Made by a program: the position numbers and the translations under genes
Assembly (NCBI GenBank): GCA_036924285.1
Contig: JAYKYS010000001.1
Span: 13,913,501 to 13,977,500 of the forward strand
Reading direction: 5' to 3'
Length of the DNA stretch: 64,000 nt
From: Asterella californica
Lineage: Eukaryota > Streptophyta > Marchantiopsida > Marchantiales > Aytoniaceae
Notes under the pieces: generated by a model
What the model was told of the DNA's origin: nothing
Seen by the model: the letters and a program-made list of their open reading frames with translations, nothing else
The model's database searches: none
Shown here: positions 23,101-35,152 of the stretch, piece after piece
Numbering within the stretch: position 1 is the stretch's first letter
Layout of the letters: each line of letters opens with the position of its first letter

Positions 23101-26100
23101 GTGCTTCGCTTTCGCAAGTCTTGTTTGTTCCTTTTTCCGATTGTCGTAGGCCTCATTGCCAAATACTGCCTGTGAAGCAACATGACGTCTCCTTAAGACG
23201 TGATTCTCCTCTGGGGCATTAACGGCATGAGGCCTTTAACAGGAGGTTTATCTCTTTCTAGAGAGGAAGCGCCTTATGCCGAAAATCTTTTCACAGGGTT
23301 TACAATGAACGTAACTCATGAGGTCCATGGGAGGTGCTAACATGGAGGGTTTATCTGGCTTCAGAACTGAAAGGAGAGTAGTATTGTTGTGGAAAAAGAT
23401 TTACGCTCGCATTCTGCCAGAAATAAAGATTCATACCCTTACTGACAGGATGGAATGAGAAAAGCATGGCTATGCAAACGATGTCAGACCATGAATACGA
23501 AATTGAGGTACTGTAACCCTGAACTATCTCCGTAACGTCTGCATGTTGTGATTTTATCTGGAGGTCTAGGTTTTCTTGGTTTCGATCAAGCTCCTCCTTC
23601 AGGGCCTAGAAGCCTTTCGTCATCTCTAATGTTCCAGAATGTAACGAGGTCCTCTAGTAGCGTATCAGTTGCAAAAGAATTGTCGCTTTCTGTCTGCTTC
23701 CAAGATAACTTCTCTTCTTTAAGTTCGTGACTTGGTGACTTCGGCTTTATCTCGTGGCTCTACCTGAACCATCCTCCAGTATTTTCCCTTTAGCCATTAG
23801 AGATTCGTTTGAGTTCAGCACTGAGCCCTCCTGTGTGTAGTCATCATTTAACACCTGTGTGTTGTGAAGAGTGGTAAACCTCCGTTCTTTAGAACTCAAC
23901 TCACACTTGGCCTTGCAGAGTGTTGGAGCATCTTCTTTTAAGAGATACCTACACACAAGATTCTATTCCTGCTCTTCATAAAATCAGGTGAGGATTAGAA
24001 ATCTGTTAGCTTTCGAAACTTGAAAATTCCACATTAAGCGGTCGTTGTTTGTTCTGAATGATCTTTCGGTTACCCTCGAACATTGAGAAACTTCATGCTG
24101 CAAGTATACCAGATCTTGATGTAATGTCTGCAATCAATTAGGAGCTACTTGGTGGAGGCTAGTGAAGAAGCAACTGCAGCCTACAACAGAGCAGTGAGTA
24201 ACCTATCCTTTTTCTTTTATCGAAAGTTCGATATGATGTTTGCCTCTTTGTTTAACGACTCGTTTCTGGGACTCAAATGTTTTGGTGTTTGATTCCTTTC
24301 TATCAGGTTACGAGATTGCGCGAATATCAAGGAGTGGATCAGTACTTTGACGACATAGCTCATCGCTACCACGACCTCATCACAGTAAGGACTTTCAGTT
24401 GGCCTGTTCTTGTCTTGAGTTGTATGATCGGGCTGAACTTTTCCTCCTTAGTCAAGTCTTCGGCAAATTCGTTCCCATAAGGATTGGAAAGTTACGAACT
24501 GACCTGTGGATGACGTGTGAGCTCACCGCACCAACAAGTTTTGCTTATAACTAAGGTAGATGATGTGCTGAGGAAGAGCTACATGTTGCAGCTGAGATGT
24601 ACCGGAACAGGAATAGAAACTCTTGGCCTCCGAGGACCTTTGCGTGTTGATTGCCCTCGTTATTCCTCTTCTTCCCATCTCTTGAATTTACTGCATAATT
24701 TCGCTCTTGGCTCTTTCCCTCTGGGTTCAGTTCCCGCGATCCAGTTTTTGCGAGTTACCTTAAAGTGTGTGAAGCATTGTTCTACATTGGAAAGCTGTAG
24801 TCATGGACCAACATATATAATGGGATTCCAGATGTTCCCGGAACTGAACAGAAGCTCCTGACCGACAAGGCCCTGCTGAGTTCGAAAAGTCCTCAATCGT
24901 TGGAAACTCATCGATAGGGTGCTGATGAAGTTAGACAACAGGTGGAGGTACATGCAGACGGGAAGGAGCATGTTTATCTTGTGGTAGTTAGTTTCAGTAG
25001 CTGCGTCAGTGACTCTTGGCTCTAAATTGTTCGTATATTCATCTCACTGACTGTTGCACGATTCTGAGTGTATCTTGTGGTAGTTAGGTGTTTCCAGTGT
25101 ACACCTACTCGTTACTTACAGCTACAGCTGTATCCGTGACCTTTGTTGGGAAAATTGCCTCTAACCTTCATGGTTGGCAATCCCGTGTACCATTATATAT
25201 TCTTCTGACTGGCTCTTTTCGCCTTATTCGTCACTTTCGACTTTTGTACACTAACTCTTTCTTTTCGGTTTTCACTCTTTACTGTATTTTAGCCTTGGTG
25301 TTCAGTTCTGCAGTAGATTTCTGGATTTCGCTTCGGTCAGCTTGCATTGCATACTGTACATGTCACTACTTTGTACCTAGCACCATCTCAGGTAATGTGT
25401 GACGCACTTAACATTCCCACTAGTCACTCCCCTCAGGTTACAGAGTTACGCTAACTTGACGCTCCAAGATAGCACATACGCTACCTCTCTTTCCTAGAAC
25501 TTTCTAGGTACTTCACTAGGTTATTCTACTGGGTGTTACCTCTGTCTTGGAGAGTGGTTCCTGCTCCTTGGCTGAGCTGCCACTCTCCCGGACGACTTAT
25601 ATATTATGCGCTCCTGGTTCTCTTCTAGAACTCGTTTCCTCTTGCAGTAGAAACAGCATACGCATAGATCTGTATTATACATGTCCTCTATATTGCACTT
25701 CCATACCAGGGAGTACCATGTCCGGCTATGTGCTCTGTGCTACACATTCCAGTTGATCTGCGTAAAGTTAGCGCACATTCACACCCCTCTTTGCTACTCA
25801 ATATGTACTTCTGGAAGTATGAATATATGTACTTGTCTTGCTATGTACTTGGCCGTGTCATTTACGGGTTGCCTAAGCGCAAGAGACTGTTCCTTGATAA
25901 AATCTGCCATTCTCAACGTATGAATATCTGTACTTCTCTGGGTCCGCTGGGTTTTGGCGGTTACCTTCAACGTCTGAGCATAGTTCTTGATTCGGACTTC
26001 TATACTCATGCACCAGCTGAAAACCAGAAAGTATTTCAAGGTTCTTCGATTTGAATTCTGCAACGTATGCTGGTCAGATTATTGTTTCGTAGTACAGGCA

Positions 26101-26218
26101 GACCATTACGAGGATTATTAACTACGTAAGCTTCTCCCTGCAGAAACTGGAGGGGATACAGTGGACAATTCGACAGGTGGAGATGGACCTGAATCATGCG
26201 CATGATCATGACTCGTAG
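20116..26218 (+). CDS. AUG4: AUGMIN subunit 4 (HAUS4-like), 13 exons
   Basis: Subunit of the augmin complex, which recruits gamma-tubulin ring complex to existing microtubules for branching nucleation in spindle and phragmoplast. Exons: 20116-20256, 20535-20582, 20993-21118, 21486-21833, 21985-22084, 22297-22336, 22647-22740, 22975-23046, 23449-23507, 23919-23987, 24142-24193, 24307-24384, 26144-26218. All introns are GT-AG and phases join without a stop, giving 433 aa (Arabidopsis AUG4 is close to 420). Landmarks in order: LERHCLAPDGSL (N-terminus), VEEYHQAVSVANAGGIRDLQ, EQRLVIAESAQRLRLPLI, a Ser/Thr-rich linker, SADRKFSEYYN, VLEQILGVLLRLVKDFKL, WLCKRCQTMN (a C-x-x-C), YLVEASEEATAAYNRAVTR, LREYQGVDQYFDDIA and KLEGIQWTIRQVEMDL. 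The protein is largely helical coiled coil. The start is the first ATG and matches the family N-terminus. Exon 6 is only 40 bp; intron 12 is 1.76 kb. The family assignment rests on remembered plant sequences. Confidence 0.95.
24385..26143 (+). other. Long last intron of AUG4
   Basis: 1,759 bp between GTAAGG and CCCTGCAG; every other intron in the gene is under about 425 bp. It holds no transposon I can recognise. TATCTTGTGGTAGTTAG occurs twice, near 24,975 and 25,070. Confidence 0.8.
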
Positions 26219-26760
26219 CCGTGGTAACGGTCAAAGCTGAAGAGCTGTCAAAACTCGCTTGATAATTCATGGATGTATTTCAGTTGGCCACGGTATTTCC
26301 GTGCTTCGTTCCATTCCACATTACACGAGGTCTCGCAAACCGTCGTAAAGAATGGACAATGCGGTGTGGACCTTGGACGGTTTAAGAGAGAAGTGACGAT
26401 ATAGCTATTCACCATGATGAAGAGAACAGCAAACATGATGAGGCCACCACAGAACACATACAGTACTATAGGAGTCCTCTTGCAGAACCTGTGGACGAGA
26501 AGCGGGAGCAGCTCACCAGTGCACAATCCCTAGGGACACGGTTTTATCCCTCTGCAGACTTGTACACAAGAAGGAAGGTTATGAATATCCAGCGGAAAAC
26601 ATCCCAGCTGAAGAATCATTGGAAGGTCACTCGTGTCCCAACAACAAGGTGTAGTCATCTCATCATACAGTTTATGATACTCTGGAAAGGTCACACAGGA
26701 TTTGCCGGCATGACCGTCGCGGTTCCATCAAAGGGAAAGTTGCGCGGAGAATGTCTACAG

Positions 26761-26899
26761 AACGTTCAGTTTTATATGCCAGAGATATCCTGTCTAGACA
26801 TTCACATAACATTTAACAAGAAGTGCAACACAACGTTCAGTTTTATATCCCAGAGATATTCAGACATTCACATAACATTTAACAAGAAGTGCAACACAG
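26761..26899. repeat. 71 bp tandem duplication
   Basis: AACGTTCAGTTTTATAT begins at 26,761 and again at 26,832. The second unit is slightly shorter (TATTCAGACA in place of TATCCTGTCTAGACA). Both contain CATTCACATAACATTTAACA and GAAGTGCAACACA. Confidence 0.9.
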
Positions 26900-27210
26900 C
26901 TTGACCTTATTTTGCATACCATAGCGGGCTTCCTGGATACGAAGTTTCGGACGTCATTAGCTTTTACGCGTTTTACCTGTACTGCAGAATCGTTTGATTC
27001 GTGAATACTGCCTTCCCCATATTTGTGACTATTTAGTGCAGTTGGAACCAGGAAACTTTGTTGGACACAGCCCGACGTTGTTTGTTCCAAGGAAATCTGT
27101 TTACAAACAATAGCATGAAACCATGTGCGGAGATCCATGGTAAAATACTTTTCCTTTTTTCTCCCGATGGTCGTACAAAATTCGGTACAAAATTCGGTAC
27201 GGTAATTCGG

Positions 27211-27242
27211 TGCACGGTTATACTTGGCAGTATAACCGTGCA
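27211..27242. repeat. 13 bp perfect hairpin
   Basis: TGCACGGTTATAC, a 6 nt loop, then GTATAACCGTGCA. Just before it, ACAAAATTCGGT is doubled in tandem (27,175-27,199). Confidence 0.9.
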
Positions 27243-28414
27243 TCCGCGTTTTCAGACTCCAACGAATGTCAGCTGTTAGCTTTTAAATCAGGTCAATGTG
27301 CGAAGAAATGGGTCTCTAACCTTGACGAAAGTTCTCTACATTTTGAAGAGATATGTTGAAAGTCATCTGCTGCGAACCTGAGTGATCTGAAAGTAGAGCA
27401 GAAATGTGGTAACAGTCAATGCTTATGTTTACCAAAACTGAGCGTTTCTGCGGCAGCTACTTAATCTATAGCAGTGTTCGGGTGAACCTGCTAGGTGCTC
27501 TCTGGGATCCAGGATCCTGTTGGAAGCTTTTCTATGCAAAGAAGAAATCGTCTGCAGCAAGGGGTCTTGCCACTGGATCTATGTTCACGACACTGAAACA
27601 TTGTTTGTATCCTGATAGTCAACTTACTTTGATCTTCACTTCGTCCATCTTCGCACCAACTAACATGAGGATATATGTTGCGAGTCCTTGAAACCGAAGG
27701 ATTGATGCCCGAATTACATCCATTATAAAGTAGCCCCAAACCCTGAAGGGTAAGCTTCACGACAACCAAACCGGAGGAATCAGTGAGAGCGCCTTATCTT
27801 TTACGGAACTATCAGCACTGTTCAAGACAGTTAGCCGCCTACGCTCATGACATTTAGATCCGTGCAACATTTCGAATTAAAGTGCACGCACTCGTCGTTC
27901 GAACCTCTGGGGACTATCCGGCGTTTGAGCAAACGGCTCAAGTAATTCTGTCAGAGCCCCCCAGTATCATACGATCTTGAGTTTCTCAGACCCTGAAAGA
28001 AGCTGCTTGGAGTGATTTTCTCCTGCAGCCAATGTGAGATCATATCTACGCTGCATCAACGTGTCTTACAGTCACTTGATGCAATTCTATACATACTGAA
28101 AGCTTTCTCCTGACCAGTGTTATCATGGTGACTGCTCCCAAGACAGACGCTAAGGTGAACAAGAGATGGTTGGTGTTTCTACATATCATTGAATTCGCAA
28201 TATTGCGCAAACTCAAATCAGCGAGAAACATCAGATCCCTGAACGTTGGACCCCTAACGTTCCTCGGAGGACTATTAACGACAATACCTGGAGTTATTTT
28301 GCCGTCCGAATAAAGTTTGCATTGATCCAGACGAGATCGCGCAGCCACTGTTAGAAATAAGTGGGTGGTGACCGGATTGGTAGGCGGAGCGCGAGGTGAG
28401 TTCATCTCGTCGCT

Positions 28415-28450
28415 AAAAGGGCACATCACATCTCTGTGATGTGCCCTTTT
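28415..28450. repeat. 16 bp perfect hairpin with T-run
   Basis: AAAAGGGCACATCACA, loop TCTC, then TGTGATGTGCCCTTTT. It lies 378 bp past the APC7 stop codon. Each strand reads a GC-containing stem followed by at least four T, so it resembles a two-way intrinsic terminator, although Pol II does not terminate that way. It could instead be a young foldback insertion. Confidence 0.9.
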
Positions 28451-28827
28451 TACCCTTGGGAGCTGCACTAAAGGAGAATCTCAGTGGGTTGAAAATGCTG
28501 GGTATGGATTATTGAGCCGTAATGTACAGGCCAAAGTATGTGGAAGTCCTTACGGTAATTGGCTGCTCCAGATTCATACTTCATTCAAAATTTCTCTACC
28601 TCTAAAAGACCTGCCTATTTGCTACTGCGTATATCCTTGAAAAATCAAGACATACGCCATACGATACATTCATTATCTGCTAACCAAATATGTGCAGCGT
28701 TGCTACCTGCTAGTACTGCTGTCTGTCAATTGCTGTGTCGTAATTTACATCTACTTCGGTCGGATCTCTTACCAGTGCTTCTTGAATAAACTCCGTCGAC
28801 AAGTTCATACTCTAAAAGATACTAGTT

Positions 28828-31800
28828 CTACACAAATTCTCCTTCCTCAGCGTCTGCGTCAGCGTCCTCCCCTTCATTATCCTCTTCTTCATCAAGGGCG
28901 TCCGGATCCACTCCCTGTGCATCGTGGACAGTGAAAGGTTAATATCTATATGAACTCCGCTAGTTGCTGACGAGAAGAGACCGTAAACACAGGCGACTGA
29001 AACCTAAAGCCGAGCCAAATGAGCACTATTCGTGTTTTGATAGTGGATACCAAAGACTGAATCCGGATGTATATGAGTTTGCTCTTATGGAAAGAGCAAC
29101 GTTGCTCTAGTGCTACTGGTATTCTACAGCAGTTCGAAGTAAGATCTCTTTCTTCTACCTTCATTTGCTTCTCCAACCGCTCAAGTCCCTTCTTGGCCGC
29201 CTCGTTTGAGGGATTTATGCTGTTTAGCCAGCACACGAAGATATTTAGGTTTTAGCTACACATGAACCATACCCTCCTCACATTACGAGCCTCAGCTTGA
29301 ATAACTCGATCAAACGAGTATTATAAAAACAGATAAGTGAAGCATATCAAATAAAGCTATCAGCGGATCAGTGATAAAAACGAAGTATGAGGCGATGGAT
29401 GAAGACCTTAAGGCTGCTTGATAGTGTGAAAGAGATTCCCCTAGTTTATTTGAGGCAGCCAAAATTTGCGCGAGTTTGGTGTGTAACGAGTCATCAGCCC
29501 AAGTTTTCAAGTATCGCTGTAGGAGAGCGATAGCCTCATCATTTCTGCCCTCAGCGCCGTGCAGGTCTGCGAGGGATAAAACAGCTCCAAGATACCCCGG
29601 CTCCTGCCGCAAAGCTGATTCATAAAACTTGCGACCCTGCAGTCGTCACAGTGAGAAGAACGATACTATTTTAGATGCAGCATCTACTGCTAAACGTAAA
29701 ATTTTTAAAAATGTCACTTGATCGACTCGATAGTTAGGCTTACTCGAGGATAGAATCTGGGCACGGGTGGAAGAGACACGATGTACCTTTTCTCTCCCGT
29801 CTGGATTTTGAGCATATACATCACCTACAAGAGTGAGAGCCTTCGCCGAGTGGGGCATCGCTTTCATAGCTTCTCGTGCAACACCAAGGGCTTCTTTGTG
29901 CTTTGGAATCGCTAGATAAGCTCGAACGAGGCCTGGGTCACCAAACAGAATTAGTAAGCATACTAATTCTGGTGTCTTACGGGGTTCCATAAGATAGAGT
30001 CGAAGTTTGTGAGATCACCAAGCATATATTCATGGGCTGCTTTCTCGTAAACATTCTTATATATAGAAGGAAATGGTACTGTGGCTTTCAATCGTGAGTG
30101 TATCATGATCACAATAAACTATGCGCGTCTTAATAAGAGAAGAATGCACGACTGTAAGATAGATCCCCGCATTTAGGTTAGTATATCTGTTCTAGTGCTC
30201 AGGCAAGACACGAGAGGTGAACCAAAGAGGACAATTCCACCTTGATATGCACGTAGATCCGTCCGTAAAGATTGGGCTTTCCGAAAAGCCATCACAGCTG
30301 CTTCAGAACGATTCAGTGTCAACGACAGACTGCCCTGCAAGCCGAAAGAGTGATGAAGATGAACGAGTTTGCTATTACCGGCATCCGAGGTCGACACAGC
30401 TTTGTTTACGTAACATACAAGCAACAACAGCTTCTCAAAGCTTAAAGGAAAGAGAGGAAACTGAAAAAGATGAACTCACCTTGACAAGATATGCAGATGT
30501 GTGTCGTTCGTCTACACGCGTAGCCTGAAATAGTGCAGAACTAGATTGTGAGTTACACTCAAGGACAGAAACTATACAACAGCATCTTAGATCCTGACGT
30601 GCGACTGCGAAGGTCTGTACTGAAATCTTTGTATACTGGAGTCCCTTCATAAGTTTCGACCAGTTCCTGGCTGTATTGGCTTTCCAGCTACCCCGTTCTC
30701 AGAAACCAGATTAACTAAGACGCTAATCTTCCTAAGCTGCAGACAAACCTTAGCATGCCAACAGGTCCTAGTGACAACAGGAAGTGAGCGCATGGCTTTG
30801 GACAACCAACCTTATCGGCATATGTCAGGGCGCGCTGCTTGTCGTCACGCATTTCCCAATATATAGCTGATGCAACCCAAACCTCCGGCCTTGCAGGATC
30901 TATGCTGAGCAGATCATGAACCAACCTGTTGAGCTCAACGTGATTGGACCTTGTACGGAGTAGCATAGCATATTCATCCATGCTGGAAATATTATACTGA
31001 TCTGCCTGTCGAGCCTGTTCAGTAACAGCAAACAATGCTTCTCGGAATCTGGTCGGATACTCGCTTCGAGAACTTGTGCAAATTGTCAAGTTATGAATAA
31101 AGTCAAAAGAAGCAGCTACATGGCCATTCTTTGAACTAACTGAGAAGGACTCACAATGAGCTGTACATGAATCGCGCAAAACAGAACCCACGAAATATTC
31201 TCTACAAATCTTTTCGGCCTTCATCATTTCTAAAAGAATGTTCAAAACTATGCTGCAGAAGATCTACCCAAACCCTCCCAACCTCAAGCTATTACTGACA
31301 GTCTTTGAGCGTCATTCGCTTACCTTCTCGAAGCTATGAACGGCTTCATCGTTTCTACCCATGGCTGTCTCTGCCTGGGAAACAAAAGACGCGTTAAAAC
31401 ATAAAACGATCTGATGAATTAGAACAAAACGTAGACAGTACGGTTTATCAGAGTACATGTATCACTCGTTACGAGGCAACAAGCGTCCACAAAAACAACA
31501 CGACAGAACGACCACCTCATCTGGCCAATTGACTATTCACGTTTAGGAGCTCTACCTTCGCTGTTTCTAAAAGCACGTGTACGTTGTTGGGAAATCTCTG
31601 CCCGAGATAGTTGAAATGCTCCAAACCATCTGATTAGAAATTTCGATCAGCAGTTCGCGGAAATAGCTGTTCTTTCACAAAACATCTACGAGAAATTATC
31701 CCTATCTATCAACGGAGTTTCCTTGACAGTCTACAAAGTGAATAAATCTGTCAGTATGGCTATTGACCCGTGAAAACGACTGCCTAAAGATAAACGTAAA

Positions 31801-34800
31801 ATTTTGACTACAGTGGAGACAAAAAGTGACAGACTGCAGACTGCATGCTGCTGTCTAGTACACGTTGGGTATTACTGAAGAGATGATATGTAATGCAGAA
31901 ACAGAAAGATACTACAAACTGAAACCATTCGTGACTGGAAAACACACCTTTGTAGTTATGTGCAGAAACACTGCAATGTCCATCAGCTAGACGCTGCACA
32001 AACGCGTACAATTACCACGTGGACGAAGCGAGGCCATCAAAGAGCTTAGTTAGTACCCAAAACCAAATACAAGAAGTGTGAAAATACTATTCCGAGGTAA
32101 GTGAAGAGTTACACCGTGACTGGCAACAGCAGAGAGGTCTTGATACGGTACTCATAAGCAATTTCGTTGAGCAAAGAGCCACTTGGAGAAAGGGACTCTA
32201 AATATGTTTCAGTTGAAATTCAGATTTCTGCCCCAACACAGTCAACTGGTACAGACAGCATAAATTCTCAAGAAGGCAAAACCGAAGAAACTGACAATAC
32301 CTGCAACAACCGGACCGGTTCAAAAGGATCTACAGAATTTCGTATACTTTTACTCTGTACCTGTGGAGGAAACACTCGGACAAGATGTGGAAACAAGTTA
32401 CAAATTAGGAAATTACCCTTGGAATCTCAACACTTAAAGTAAAGCATCACATTTCGGGTTTTAGGTACGGGTCCATACGAAAAGGACATCTTACACAGGA
32501 CACCCTCTAATCCTTCATCACACGATGCATGATGGAAACCTCGGACATTACCGCAAGTTTGGCTACTGCCAAATACCCAATGTGAACATTCCCGCATCCC
32601 AATGTAAAAATTCGTCAGTTCTTAGTGCACCCTTCCAGTTCAACCCAGCTTCAGGTAAGCAAAAAGTAAATTAGGAAAAATACAATAAGATAAACAAAAT
32701 ACTGCACCAACCTGAGATATAAAAGTATGAAGCTCCTTTGCTGCTATTCCTAGTTCTGCTAACGCGCTATACGCTTCGAGGACATAAGGAGACTGCCTGC
32801 GCCAATAAATCACATGTAATCGTCAAACGTTGCACGGAGCTGAATCCTCGTTTTACCAAATACTGAATCTTCTGGCCAACCTCCTGAAATACTTTACATG
32901 TATGTTCTCCAGGGAACATTAGGAATATTTGGGAACAGAAGCGTAAAATATTTAAACCCATGACTTGACCAAGGAAAATATCTCTGAGAAGCTCTACCTT
33001 AAACATTCACGATAGGCTGAAGTAGCGGCCCGGTCATAACCCGTAACACGATATAACTTCGCAAGTGTTAAGTTCATTTTAAGAGTTCTAGCTTTCGGTG
33101 GAATGCCCTCCATCTGCAAGCAACAAGTACGCTGCTGAGGGTTCGTAACAATAACATCATGTGACACCACAAAACTATGGACACTAGAACGACTCCACAC
33201 GCGAAATCGGCCGTTACAAACCTACAAAACATTTAACGAGTGTACAACTCTCTTGTTAAAGCTATTGGAGAACGAAGGAGATTCGTACTGAAGAACGTGC
33301 AAGCAGACTATCTCTACTAAGTCCAAACGGAGCAAAGCAAATCCTGAACCTAGAAACCTCGTGCCGCTTGAAAAGTTGAAGAGAATGAATAACCTCAGAG
33401 AGTGCAGCCCTCGTATCATGGACTGCAAGATGACATAACCCTATCTTATATTTCACCTGTCGAGCAAGGCCGTTGCTAAACAAGTCAGTTTAAGTTCAGA
33501 AGTCACCTACAGGTTATGAAGTCAAATAAAAACGCTGACAGTAAAAAGAAGCTGATTAGTAACACCGCACTTTTTAAAAGCCTAACATGCTGATGGAAGG
33601 GTAAGCTTCTCGAGAAAAGATGGACCAACTTGGATCTGGATTCCAATCCAATTCCGTTGGATTCCAATCCAACGGAAATTTACTCATTTAATTTAAAAGT
33701 TATGCTCGGAAGATCAGTCAACGTGTCACATGTATCCGTGAAATGAGTCAACAGTCTCACTGAAATGGACGCAAATGTAAGTTCGAAGTGCCTAATACCT
33801 CGTTTTCGTTAATAGTAGAAGCATGCAAGGAGTTCGCGGAGGGAGGTCTGCTACTAGCTTGTACAGAACTCCTACCTCCGCTCACCGTTTGCTTTACAGT
33901 TACTCTGCATTGCTGAAGGGCTTGCCTGTAAACGTTCTGAAATACGACGGGAGGATACACGGTTCATTCAGCATCGCGATTCATCCAAAATTGCGACTTA
34001 TTCATCACCCTTTACATGTGAATAAGACTGAGCATATCTGGAGAAGGAGGGCCTCTGGATTCAGCTGTAATACTGCTGTCACGAGTACTAATAAATTTTC
34101 TCCAACTGAGAGTAGTACTACCAACTCGGCTCAGTCCGGTCAACCGAAAGTGAAACTTGACTCGTATAACATCACATACCAAAGCTCGTTTGTACTCTTT
34201 CCTCCCATACAGGGCATCGGCCAAAAGTACCTACAAGCAAGTGATGTAACTTAGCTTCTTTTCTAGATCAAGAATGTGACTCTTAGTGAATTTGGCATCT
34301 GCTGAAATCAACCATTACTTCGTTTTACTGGAAAAAATATCCTTCCAGCCAGCTTCAGAGAGCTCTCATAAGAATCGCGCTCAGTGGCTTTTGATGCGAA
34401 CAGTCTCCTACCATGTTTTCTGCTCGAGTACTCGGAGGCAAGTCACTATGGGATGCTGTTGCAGACATCAAAAAACCACCCTGGCAGCCATCAGGCCACG
34501 AGGCAAATGTGAGAAGCCTCTAGCAACAAGATGCACCAAGCATCAACCAATACTTCAATCTTACCATGATTGTAAACTTCACTAGGCGGTGGCAGTATGT
34601 CCATCTTAATCATCTTAAAGAACAAAAAGTAAGTACTACCTGGCTTCCTATCTTTTCTCTCGTCCTGCACACATGAGAGATGCATCGAAGTACGTATAGA
34701 CGCCGGTTGCAACATCTATGAACAATTCGAATTTGAGAGAAACAGGGAGCTCACAAATTCTGCGAGCTAATACCGGAATGTGAAATCTCTTCACACTGAG

Positions 34801-35152
34801 GTCACAACCCGTAACTTTCACCTCTGTTTATGAAGGGCTTCTTTCCAGCCCAAACAAACTCACTTGAGGGGACCTCAAAGGCAAGGCAATGTTCACACTG
34901 AGGTCACAACCCGTAACTTTCACCTCTGTTTATGAAGGGCTTCTTTCCAGCCCAAACAAACTCACTTGAGGGGACCTCAAAGGCAAGGCAATGTCCCAGC
35001 ATCACAATAATATGATGATACTAAACTTGCAAAGTGTAGTCATATTCTTCAGCTACAAATGAGGCCAAGGATATGTGTATTACAAGTAATTCAGCAGAGT
35101 CATATAGGCCGTGCTCGAGAAGAAAACTCATCTGCTCCCTCAGAACCTCCAT
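28828..35152 (-). CDS. APC7: Anaphase-promoting complex subunit 7, 18 exons
   Basis: TPR scaffold subunit of the APC/C ubiquitin ligase that degrades cyclin B and securin. Exons in gene order: 35152-35084, 34480-34412, 34230-34180, 33936-33799, 33456-33394, 33113-32998, 32796-32712, 32360-32301, 31993-31948, 31629-31556, 31374-31324, 31014-30811, 30524-30480, 30334-30241, 29932-29787, 29636-29407, 29219-29159, 28914-28828. All 17 introns are GT-AG and phases agree, giving 562 aa (Arabidopsis 558). Landmarks: LLEHGLYDSAELL (N-terminus), ADALYGRKEYKRAL, KYKIGLCHLAVHDTRAALSE, KMNLTLAKLYR, QRFPNNVHVLLETAK, SSMDEYAMLLR, LNRLVHDLLSIDPARPEVW, AREAMKAMPHSAKAL, QEPGYLGAVLSLADLHGAEG, RNDEAIALLQRYLKTWADD, NEAAKKGLERLEKQMK and an acidic tail (DEEEDNEGEDAD). 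The TPRs occupy roughly residues 90-530. The region near residues 220-270 is less like Arabidopsis. Family identity is from memory. Confidence 0.95.
34790..34993. repeat. 102 bp identical tandem duplication in APC7 intron 1
   Basis: Units 34,790-34,891 and 34,892-34,993 read the same base for base, starting TTCACACTGAGGTCACAACC. They lie inside the first intron. Perfect identity points to a very recent event or an assembly duplication. Confidence 0.95.

Larger units (their letters stand above)
26219..28827. other. Convergent intergenic region AUG4-APC7
   Basis: 2.6 kb between the two stop codons. Both 3' UTRs must lie here. Open frames at 26,491-26,904 (+) and 26,860-27,243 (-) are mutually overlapping and lack motifs. 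The recognisable structure is a 71 bp tandem repeat and two perfect hairpins, listed separately. Confidence 0.6.

Noticed and set aside
26491..27243. Open frames of 137 and 127 codons between AUG4 and APC7
   Set aside because: They lie on opposite strands over the same bases and include the 71 bp tandem repeat; no motif and no splice signals.
34577..34605. An alternative APC7 start at the ATG near 34,600 (MDILPPPSEVYNHG, followed by GTAAG)
   Set aside because: The true N-terminus (MEVLREQMSFLLEHGLYDSAEL) is 500 bp further upstream, at 35,152-35,084, matches the family and joins exon 2 in phase.
20116..35152. Reassignment of TGA to Trp, suggested by repeated TGA at expected Trp positions in the relics
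   Set aside because: AUG4 and APC7 use TGG at every recognisable Trp and have no in-frame TGA, so the code is standard and the relic stops are mutations.
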